Source: Loktanella salsilacus
Lineage (GTDB): Bacteria; Pseudomonadota; Alphaproteobacteria; Rhodobacterales; Rhodobacteraceae
Assembly: GCF_900114485.1 (NCBI RefSeq)
Contig: NZ_FOTF01000013.1
Location: forward strand, 1 to 64,000
Reading direction: 5' to 3'
Length of the DNA stretch: 64,000 nucleotides
Shown one piece after another: positions 34,679 through 41,276 of the stretch. The position numbers were made by a program, and so were the translations under genes. The notes beneath the pieces were generated by a model. It was not told where the DNA came from and did not search any database. It saw only the letters and a program-made list of their open reading frames with translations. Positions within the stretch are counted from its first letter, which is position 1. Every line of letters begins with the position of its first letter.

Positions 34679-35908
34679 TCAGGTGAGAATATCAAGCAAG
34701 CCAGAGCCGCCAGTCACCCGCGCCGCGGGGACCGGACTTGCGTCCGCTTCTTGTTCAGGTGCGAAATTGGTCAGCAAAGGCGACTCAGGTTGCTGTTGGT
34801 TCTGACGGCCGCGATCGTCGAATGTCTGGAAATCCAGATCAGTGTTTTCCATCGCAATGCCGCGCGATTGCAAAGCATCAAGAAGCTGGTCTTTATCATG
34901 CCGCAAAACGTGCAGCACCGATGCGGTTTCCGCCGTCATGGCGATTTGCATGCGCCCTGTTTCGGTCCGGATGACCTCGATCTCGATGTCGCCCATGCCG
35001 TAGGGCGACAGGGAAAAGCGAAACTTTGAATCGCCTAAATCGGCGGTGCGGATCTGTTGGCCAACATGTTGCCGCAACTGATCATCGGGCGACGGCGCGT
35101 GATGCGGCGCGGCCATCGGGGTCGGCGCGACGCGCTGCATGTCCTGCGGCAGCGGTACCTGCCCCGGCACAGCGGCAGATATATCGCGCAGCAACCCGTC
35201 TTGAACGGGCCCCGATACATTAACCGCAACAGCCTTTGCCACGCCGACGGTCATATCAGGCGTAAAGTTTTCCGTCCGCACAGCTGCTTTGTCAGTCAAA
35301 GGTCGATCCATGCCGGCAAGCTGGGTTTCAGCGACCGCTGCAGCGTCCAGACTTGCTGCCCCCTGCGATATCGCAAGCGCGGCAATACCCGCTCGCTTTG
35401 CAGCAGCAGGCTCAACCGCAACCTCTCTTGCAACCAAAGGCACCCCGGCAGACGCGATACTCAGCTGGCTGATGGTTGTTGCAATCGGAAAGGCCTGCGC
35501 AATGCGGTCCTGCAATGCCGTCACAAGCGCGGGGTCCGCGATTTGCGATACCGCATCCATGTCTTCCAAGCTGGCAACTGGCTTTTCACCAAGTGCGGCG
35601 GCAAATGCGGCCAAAACGTCCTTGGGTTTTACATCGTCACCGCTCGATTGAAGCGCTGCGATGGTATGATCAAGAAGCCCCGTCAGCCCATCGGCAGTCG
35701 TCACGTCGAAATCGCTCAACGCCACCTCGCCGCCTTGGGCTTCATCACCCAGTCCGGCTTCTGCCAGACCGGGTGATGTTTGGGCAAGTTGCGGCTCTGC
35801 TGGCCTTTGCAATAGTGCTGCAAATTCCGACGTTTTCCCGGACTGGGATGCAGGTGCCCCGCTCGCCGCCAACTGCGGGGTCGCAGCCGGCATGGCGAAG
35901 GAAATCAT
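34679..35908 (-). CDS. fliK: Hook-length control protein FliK
   Basis: The 409-residue protein has a long low-complexity Ala/Gln-rich N-terminal part (the molecular ruler) and a conserved C-terminal Flg_hook domain (about 295-375: FRFSLSPYGMGDIEIEVIR, then LRHDKDQLLDALQSRGI). The C-terminal domain acts on FlhB to switch export specificity. Called from domain layout and its place directly before flgD. Confidence 0.88.
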   Translation of the reverse strand: MISFAMPAATPQLAASGAPASQSGKTSEFAALLQRPAEPQLAQTSPGLAEAGLGDEAQGGEVALSDFDVTTADGLTGLLDHTIAALQSSGDDVKPKDVLAAFAAALGEKPVASLEDMDAVSQIADPALVTALQDRIAQAFPIATTISQLSIASAGVPLVAREVAVEPAAAKRAGIAALAISQGAASLDAAAVAETQLAGMDRPLTDKAAVRTENFTPDMTVGVAKAVAVNVSGPVQDGLLRDISAAVPGQVPLPQDMQRVAPTPMAAPHHAPSPDDQLRQHVGQQIRTADLGDSKFRFSLSPYGMGDIEIEVIRTETGRMQIAMTAETASVLHVLRHDKDQLLDALQSRGIAMENTDLDFQTFDDRGRQNQQQPESPLLTNFAPEQEADASPVPAARVTGGSGLLDILT

Positions 35909-35950
35909 TGTGCGCCTGCCGGCAAGAGGCTCGGCACGGCCGCGTATTTG

Positions 35951-36670
35951 TCAGGAAATGCCGACATTGCCGCGCACTGCAGACATTGAGACATAGGCGA
36001 GCCCATCACAGACCAGCGATTTCAGGCGCAGCGTCCATTGGTTCAGCATCAGCTTTGAATCGAAATTCATCAGTGCGGCCAAAGATGGGGCCACCGCATT
36101 CACGCCGTCATGCTCTAGGCGGTGCACCGACAGGATTGCTGGCGGCGTATCCAAGAACAGGCAATCGGCGTCGGCGGGCTGCGCCCAATACTGCGCCAGA
36201 ACCGCGCTTAGGCCAGCGCGGAATGCTGCGGGCTCAAGACCCAGTTGCGCCATGGCATCCGATTGCGCCGCCTTGTAATAGGCCAGCCCAAGCGCATAAA
36301 GCACACTGTCTTCATCGACGAGCGGGAACATCCCGCGGCCAATGACATGCAGAAGAACTTCGCCAACGATGGTGCCGGCGGCATGGGAAATATTGGCAAA
36401 TGCGTTTTCATTCCGAACAATGACAAGCGAGCCATAAGGAACGTGAGCGTCCAGCTCTTCTGCAAGGACATCACCAAGACTGATACCCGGAATGCATTCA
36501 ATGTCGTCGGGCATGACCGACGGATCGGCGGACCAACCCTGAACTTGAAAAATAGAGGTTTGAACCGGTACGAGCGCCTGGATCAACAACTTTAACTTGT
36601 TACTGTCATCTGCACGGTCTGCGCAGCACGCACCCTTCCAGATGCCATGGATAAGCGTTTTTTCCTGCAT
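35951..36670 (-). CDS. Uncharacterised protein of the flagellar cluster
   Basis: The 239-residue protein has no signal peptide or membrane helix and I do not recognise a family. It contains a GISLGDVLAEELDAHVPYGS segment and a conserved-looking mid-region (GTIVGEVLLHVIGRGMFPLV), with two adjacent cysteines near the start (GACCADR). It lies upstream of fliK-flgD on the same strand, 42 bases before fliK, and downstream of motB. A CtrA-type box lies 180 bases upstream. A role in motility is suggested only by location. Confidence 0.55.
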   Translation of the reverse strand: MQEKTLIHGIWKGACCADRADDSNKLKLLIQALVPVQTSIFQVQGWSADPSVMPDDIECIPGISLGDVLAEELDAHVPYGSLVIVRNENAFANISHAAGTIVGEVLLHVIGRGMFPLVDEDSVLYALGLAYYKAAQSDAMAQLGLEPAAFRAGLSAVLAQYWAQPADADCLFLDTPPAILSVHRLEHDGVNAVAPSLAALMNFDSKLMLNQWTLRLKSLVCDGLAYVSMSAVRGNVGIS

Positions 36671-36849
36671 TTACTGCCTCGTTTTGGACATTCTGTCCTT
36701 GTTAAACCCAAGCTATTATTTTTTTTATGCTTGGCACTCGTTTATTAACTAATCTTTAGATTGCATACACAACCACGTCAACAACCGTGCAAAAAAGATG
36801 CAGAAAAAAGTCAGAAATGCGGCAGTTTTAACTAAAACCAAGTTAGTTT

Positions 36850-36864
36850 TTAACCAAATTTTAA
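36850..36864. promoter_or_regulatory. CtrA-type box TTAA-N7-TTAA
   Basis: TTAA at 36850-36853 and TTAA at 36861-36864 are separated by seven bases (CCAAATT), an exact match to the alphaproteobacterial CtrA half-site spacing. It lies in the 219-base gap between motB and the reverse-strand gene starting at 36670. CtrA controls flagellar genes in Rhodobacterales; such a short AT motif can also arise by chance. Confidence 0.5.
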
Positions 36865-36889
36865 TAAAATCGTGCAGCGAATGCCGCCT

Positions 36890-37810
36890 TCAGTCCGCTT
36901 GGAAAACAAGCCGGATCGAGATGCGGCGGTTTTCTGGCGCAAAAAGATCCGCCGTATCGATGGGCTGCGTATCCGCAACACCAGAGATGCGCATGAACCG
37001 CGCCGGGGCGATACCAGCTGCAATCAAGGTGCGACGCGTCGCATTGGCGCGGTCCGCCGACAGTTCCCAGTTTGTGTAACCATTGTCGCTACCATAAGTT
37101 GCGGCATCCGTGTGCCCCACAATCTCGACCGGCTGGGATTGGGCGGCGATCACGTCGCCGATAGCCAGCAGCAACTCACGGGTCTTTGCGCTAACCTCTG
37201 CACTGCCGCTAGCAAACAGCGATCGTTCGTCCTGATCCAGAACCTGTACAGTCAGCGCGCCGTTCGATTTTTCAAGGCGCACATTGCGCGCAAGATCACT
37301 CAGCGCTGCGTCAGAATTGATCCGCTCTGCGATTTCGTCGGCCATCTGGTCGATTTCAAGGCGGCGCAGGTCTGCTGCCTTCTCGGCGGCAGCATCTTCG
37401 GGATTAGAAGGCTCTTCACTGTCCAGATATTCGACCACAAACTCTGGTGGGTTGTCGCGCAGACGGCTGTCAAACACCATCATGGGGTTATCGCGCCCAA
37501 AGCTAGGCACCTTTACCGATCCAGTCACGTCTTGCGCCCCGGTCAGGATGCCCGGTGCCGCAAGCGGGCGCAAATCAGACGCCGCATCCGAAGACGTCCC
37601 ATTGTCAGACAGGGTTGGCGTGAAGTAATTTGCCAGCCCCCGCAGCTTTTCCTCGTCCGAGGCAGCAAGGATCCAAAGCAACAAGAAGAACGCCATCATG
37701 GCAGTCATGAAGTCGGCATAGGCGACCTTCCAGCCGCCGCCGTGATGCGCATGACCACCTTCTTCGTCATAGCGCTTAATGACGATTATCGCGTTCTTCT
37801 TGTTGGTCAA
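36890..37810 (-). CDS. motB: Flagellar stator protein MotB
   Basis: The 306-residue protein has one membrane helix (about 35-52, in YADFMTAMMAFFLLLWIL) carrying the essential proton-channel Asp of the YADFMTAMMAFFL motif, a plug region, and a C-terminal OmpA-like peptidoglycan-binding domain (EIVGHTDAATYGSDNGYTNW, LSADRANATRRTLI). I place the start at a TTG (37810, MTNKKNAIIVIKRYDEE) with GAGGAC upstream; an ATG at 37957 would lie inside mucR. Its partner motA is not adjacent: it is 1.9 kb away on the other strand beyond mucR and a membrane gene. Confidence 0.92.
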   Translation of the reverse strand: MTNKKNAIIVIKRYDEEGGHAHHGGGWKVAYADFMTAMMAFFLLLWILAASDEEKLRGLANYFTPTLSDNGTSSDAASDLRPLAAPGILTGAQDVTGSVKVPSFGRDNPMMVFDSRLRDNPPEFVVEYLDSEEPSNPEDAAAEKAADLRRLEIDQMADEIAERINSDAALSDLARNVRLEKSNGALTVQVLDQDERSLFASGSAEVSAKTRELLLAIGDVIAAQSQPVEIVGHTDAATYGSDNGYTNWELSADRANATRRTLIAAGIAPARFMRISGVADTQPIDTADLFAPENRRISIRLVFQAD

Positions 37811-37844
37811 AACCGTGTCCTCACATGCGCTGTAGTCAGACTGA

Positions 37845-38279
37845 TCAGTTGATCTCAGCGTTTTTGTCGGACGTTTCGCGGCTGTACGTGCCCAGACCAG
37901 ACTGCTTGGCGTAATCGGCTTTGCGCTTGCTATAGCTTGGCGCGACCAGCGGCACATCAGCGTTCAGGTTGAACATGACGCGGTACTCTTCTTCGCTTAG
38001 GCCATGTTCAGCACCGATATGGCGCTTCAACATCTTAAAGCCCTTGCCGCAGCACAAACAGTAGATGGTGTCTTGCGTCATGGCCTGCTCTGCCGGGACG
38101 GCAGGAATGGCCAGCATTTTGCTTGATAGCGCTTTAGCCACTTCTGCAGGACCAGCCTGAAGCCGCGCGACCAGTGTGATAATATCGTCAATCGAAACAT
38201 CAGACCGGCTTGCAAAGCCGGCGACGATTGTTGCGATCGCGTCTTCGTTCAAAACGTTTTTCATAGAATAATTTGACAT
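37845..38279 (-). CDS. MucR/Ros-family zinc-finger regulator
   Basis: The 144-residue protein has the C-x2-C-x9-H-x4-H finger typical of Ros/MucR proteins (Cys74, Cys77, His87, His92 in YCLCCGKGFKMLKRHIGAEH), followed by a basic tail. MucR proteins are H-NS-like or promoter-specific regulators of motility, exopolysaccharide and cell-cycle genes in alphaproteobacteria. Position between motB and a membrane-protein gene suggests it controls this cluster. A 14-bp perfect palindrome lies 86 bases upstream. Confidence 0.9.
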   Translation of the reverse strand: MSNYSMKNVLNEDAIATIVAGFASRSDVSIDDIITLVARLQAGPAEVAKALSSKMLAIPAVPAEQAMTQDTIYCLCCGKGFKMLKRHIGAEHGLSEEEYRVMFNLNADVPLVAPSYSKRKADYAKQSGLGTYSRETSDKNAEIN

Positions 38280-38336
38280 AAAGGCGACGTCCTCGAAAAA
38301 TTAATCTTGCCTTCTGCAAGTGCCATATAGACCGGA

Positions 38337-38351
38337 GGCGGATGCTCCGCC
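38337..38351. terminator. Short GC hairpin upstream of mucR
   Basis: GGCGGA-TGC-TCCGCC is a 6-bp stem with a three-base loop, about 130 bases after the stop of the membrane-anchored gene ending at 38480. No T-run follows; it may end or stabilise that transcript. Confidence 0.35.
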
Positions 38352-38364
38352 GAATAAAGCGCAA

Positions 38365-38378
38365 AGATAGATCTATCT
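38365..38378. promoter_or_regulatory. 14-bp palindrome AGATAGATCTATCT upstream of mucR
   Basis: AGATAGATCTATCT is its own reverse complement. It lies in the 200-base gap before mucR and could be an operator; I know no match to a named site. Confidence 0.4.
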
Positions 38379-38479
38379 CCGCTTGGTTTCAGTAGCACGA
38401 TTCGGGTTATCTTTGAAACACAACAAGCATTGCCAAGCATCTTTTCGCCTAACCTGTGTTCATTTCCGCCGCGAGATCG

Positions 38480-39595
38480 TCATGGCCGTGCGTGTGCGAC
38501 CACCCCTTGATCCAAGGGCCGCGCAGCATCCCGGGCGGCGGTTTCGGACGCGACGGCCTGCGTGAAAACCATGCTAAAGAAGCTGGTAATGACCATCCCC
38601 GCGACCGCGATCAGCGGGATGTGGAAGTTTTTCTTTAGCTTTGCGCGAAACCCGGTCTGGCGCGGCAAGATCGCAAAATCATCTTCCGGCTCGTCCGACT
38701 TGGCGTCGGCTTCTACCGGCACAAGCGCGCCGAACTCTACGAACACACCGCGCGGCATGACGGCGACCTGCACCTTGCGGCGCCCGCAGTTGTCCGAAAA
38801 TCCAGCTGGGAACAGCTCTATCGGGATATCGATGACCATCTTATCCTTCGGATGCCACCGCGCTGGCAGAATGCTGCGCGGAATGTAGATCGATGAAAAA
38901 TCATCCCGCAGCGCAATTTCGCGCACCAATGTCGGCACGGTAGGCACGGGAAAGTCAGGCTTGTCCGCAATCCGGATACGCCCACCGACCAGCCACATCT
39001 CTAGACTGACATAAAAGCTTTCTTCGACAGCAACCTCTTCGCTGGACACATATCCAACCGGCGGACCCGCCTGCGGTGCGCGCTTCTTTGGCGTGTTTTT
39101 AAAGCCAAAAGCAAAGATCTTGTCCGTCCGAACCCGCATCGACAGGCTACCGTCGTCAACGCGCTTGGCGCGCATCAGCTTGTCAAAGTCCAGATTTTCT
39201 TCGCGGGCGAAGTTGTAATTGATCAGATAGTCGTCTGCCGTCTCGCGCAGGCTGCCGCTGTCCTGAATCGACTTCAGCAGCGCGTTCTCTTCTGAAAACA
39301 GCAAGCGGCGCGCGGGATGACCTTCGACCTGCGGGCTGACGGCAAAGGCACCAACGGGGCGATCCAGAATTTCGGAAACGCGCGCAAAAATTGCTGACTC
39401 TTCATCATCATGGAACACGACAAACTCGCAAAGGCCCGCCGCATCCATGCAAAGCAGCAAACGCACCTCAACAGGCCAGCCCGGCGACAAAAGCGCCAGC
39501 TCCTCTGGGTCGACGAAATAGACGAAGGCGTCCGGCTCTGGCAGCAGTTCTTGTGCGCCCCGGTCCAGACCGTCAACTGATAAGTCACTATGCAT
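38480..39595 (-). CDS. Bitopic membrane protein, divergent from motA
   Basis: The 371-residue protein is mostly cytoplasmic, with a single membrane helix near the C-terminus (about 326-344, IPLIAVAGMVITSFFSMVFT) and a short tail. The cytoplasmic part holds a PilZ-like beta-rich segment (SLSMRVRTDKIFAFGF; GGRIRIADK; PARWHPKDKMVIDIPIELFP) but no canonical RxxxR/D-x-SxxG pair that I can see. Divergent from motA and upstream of mucR-motB, it may be a motor accessory comparable to MotF of R. sphaeroides; that comparison is by topology and location only. Confidence 0.6.
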   Translation of the reverse strand: MHSDLSVDGLDRGAQELLPEPDAFVYFVDPEELALLSPGWPVEVRLLLCMDAAGLCEFVVFHDDEESAIFARVSEILDRPVGAFAVSPQVEGHPARRLLFSEENALLKSIQDSGSLRETADDYLINYNFAREENLDFDKLMRAKRVDDGSLSMRVRTDKIFAFGFKNTPKKRAPQAGPPVGYVSSEEVAVEESFYVSLEMWLVGGRIRIADKPDFPVPTVPTLVREIALRDDFSSIYIPRSILPARWHPKDKMVIDIPIELFPAGFSDNCGRRKVQVAVMPRGVFVEFGALVPVEADAKSDEPEDDFAILPRQTGFRAKLKKNFHIPLIAVAGMVITSFFSMVFTQAVASETAARDAARPLDQGVVAHARP

Positions 39596-39690
39596 TAGAG
39601 AAATCCATGCCTTTTTCTATTTAATACTTGTTTGCGCTCCATCACTCAAGGATAAAGTAAGAATAGTTTGAACGAAAGGTGGATGGATCA
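39596..39690. promoter_or_regulatory. Divergent promoter region upstream of motA
   Basis: The gap contains TTAATACTTG (39621-39630), CAAGGATAAA (39647-39656) and AAGAATAGT (39659-39667), all variants of the recurring flagellar element. AAAGGTGG is the motA ribosome-binding site. Confidence 0.5.
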
Positions 39691-40557
39691 ATGACACTCT
39701 TAATCGGTCTTGTCATGGTCTTCGGGTTGGTTTTTGGCGGCTTTATGCTGTCGGGCGGCAACATGGATATCGTACTTCACGCCCTCCCCTACGAGGGCAT
39801 GATGATCGGCGGCGCGTCCCTTGGGGCCTTCGTGATCGCCAACTCTTTCTCCGTCGTAAAGTCATCGGCTGGCGGTGTCGTCCGTGTCATGAAGGGCCCG
39901 CGCTGGAAGGCCGGCGACTACAACGACCTGCTGAACCTGATGTACGAACTGGCCCGCTTGTATAAAAGCAAGGGCATCGTTGCGATGGACGAACACATTG
40001 AAAATCCAGAAGATAGTGCGATCTTTCAACGGTATCCAAAGCTGATGAAGGACCACTTTATCACCGACCTGATCAGCGACAGCTTTCGGATTATGTCGAT
40101 GCAATTCGATGACCGCTACCAAATGGAAGACGTCATCAACCGCAAGATCAAACGCCACCACCACGAAAAACTAGTGTCCGCCCGCGCCATTCAAAGCATG
40201 GCCGACGGCCTGCCCGCCATTGGCATCGTTGCTGCCGTTTTGGGTGTGATCAAGACGATGTCCTCTATCGACAAACCACCAGAGATTTTGGGTGCCATGA
40301 TCGGCGGCGCGCTTGTCGGAACATTCCTTGGTGTATTCTTGGCCTACTGCATGGTGCAGCCGATTGCAGGCCGGTTAGAGCAGATCGAAGAAGAGGACGG
40401 TGCAATCTATACGGTCATCCGTGACATCATTGTCGCAATCGTCTCTGGCCACCCCCCCGGCGTCTGCATTGAACTGGGCCGCGGCAATATCCCGACGATC
40501 AAACAGCCCAACTTCTCAAGCGTCGAAGCATCGCAGCGCGAGCTACCTGCAGCATGA
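39691..40557 (+). CDS. motA: Flagellar stator protein MotA
   Basis: The 288-residue protein has four membrane helices and the MotA signatures MADGLPAIGIVAAVLGVIKT and GGALVGTFLGVFLAYCMVQP; the cytoplasmic loop (about 60-160) contacts FliG. Start at the ATG 39691, eight bases after AAAGGTGG; a GTG four codons upstream overlaps that site. It leads a three-gene operon with a small exported protein and a FliJ-like protein. Confidence 0.95.
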   Translation: MTLLIGLVMVFGLVFGGFMLSGGNMDIVLHALPYEGMMIGGASLGAFVIANSFSVVKSSAGGVVRVMKGPRWKAGDYNDLLNLMYELARLYKSKGIVAMDEHIENPEDSAIFQRYPKLMKDHFITDLISDSFRIMSMQFDDRYQMEDVINRKIKRHHHEKLVSARAIQSMADGLPAIGIVAAVLGVIKTMSSIDKPPEILGAMIGGALVGTFLGVFLAYCMVQPIAGRLEQIEEEDGAIYTVIRDIIVAIVSGHPPGVCIELGRGNIPTIKQPNFSSVEASQRELPAA

Positions 40558-40823
40558 TCCGAACCGCCCTAGCCGCGCTATTTGGCCTGTGGGCTTTCGT
40601 GGGTCCGGTCTATGCGGCCGAACCCGCTCCGGCCGATGATCACGGCACTGCTGATAAAGCAGCGGCAACGGAACCAACTGGCCCCACCCTGCCCACATCC
40701 ATGCTGCGCCACGGCGTCGCCGGATACGTGCCCCCGCCAGAGGGGATCGCAATCCTTGACCCCGCAATTCTAGCCGCCATGCGCGAGCGTCTGATCATGT
40801 ACGTCCCGGAAAAGTCGCAATGA
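40554..40823 (+). CDS. Small exported protein in the motA operon
   Basis: The 89-residue protein has a signal peptide (about 1-22, ending VYAA), a Pro/Ala/Asp-rich stretch and a conserved-looking C-terminus (LRHGVAGYVPPPEGIAILDP). It overlaps motA upstream and the FliJ-like gene downstream by four bases each, so the three are translationally coupled. No family recognised; a periplasmic partner of the stator is possible. Confidence 0.65.
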   Translation: MIRTALAALFGLWAFVGPVYAAEPAPADDHGTADKAAATEPTGPTLPTSMLRHGVAGYVPPPEGIAILDPAILAAMRERLIMYVPEKSQ

Positions 40824-41251
40824 CGAAACGCCGGACCGATGGCTTGGCTGTCCTGTCCCGGCTCAAGCGTCACGAGATCGAGGCCGTCGCCCAACAGATG
40901 GCAGAGGTGAACCGCGCGCTTGGCGTGATCGAGGCAGAGCGGCAGGACCTTTTGAACCACATCAATGAACGCGGCGACCCTGATGCGATTGAAAGCGCCC
41001 GCGTGCATTCAGCCTTTATTCGCAACGTGTCTGAAACCATCCACCGCAAAGAGGCTGAAGCGGCGCGCCTACGAGAAAGCAGCGCGGGGGTGCATCAACA
41101 GCTGAACGGTCTGTTTGCCGACGCGAAACGACTTGAAATGATTAGCACCAGCCGCGCTGAGCAACGAAAGCAGCGGCGCAATCAGTTAGAAACAGCCGCC
41201 CAGAACGAGGCGTTCTTGGCAATCTGGCTACAGGACCGCGCCGCCGACTAG
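40820..41251 (+). CDS. FliJ-like coiled-coil protein
   Basis: The 143-residue protein is nearly all helix with heptad character (HEIEAVAQQMAEVNRALGVI; EAARLRESSAGVHQQLNGLF; EQRKQRRNQLETAAQNEAFL), the build and length of FliJ, the central stalk of the FliI ATPase. The rest of the export ATPase set contains no other fliJ candidate. It ends the flagellar cluster. Called from architecture, not from conserved residues. Confidence 0.6.
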   Translation: MTKRRTDGLAVLSRLKRHEIEAVAQQMAEVNRALGVIEAERQDLLNHINERGDPDAIESARVHSAFIRNVSETIHRKEAEAARLRESSAGVHQQLNGLFADAKRLEMISTSRAEQRKQRRNQLETAAQNEAFLAIWLQDRAAD

Positions 41252-41276
41252 CCGCCGGGCAATTTAGCTTATGTCA

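Noticed and set aside
37811-37957. Upstream ATG start for MotB
   Set aside because: Would place about 49 unrelated residues over mucR; the TTG at 37810 has a proper ribosome site and gives the family N-terminus.
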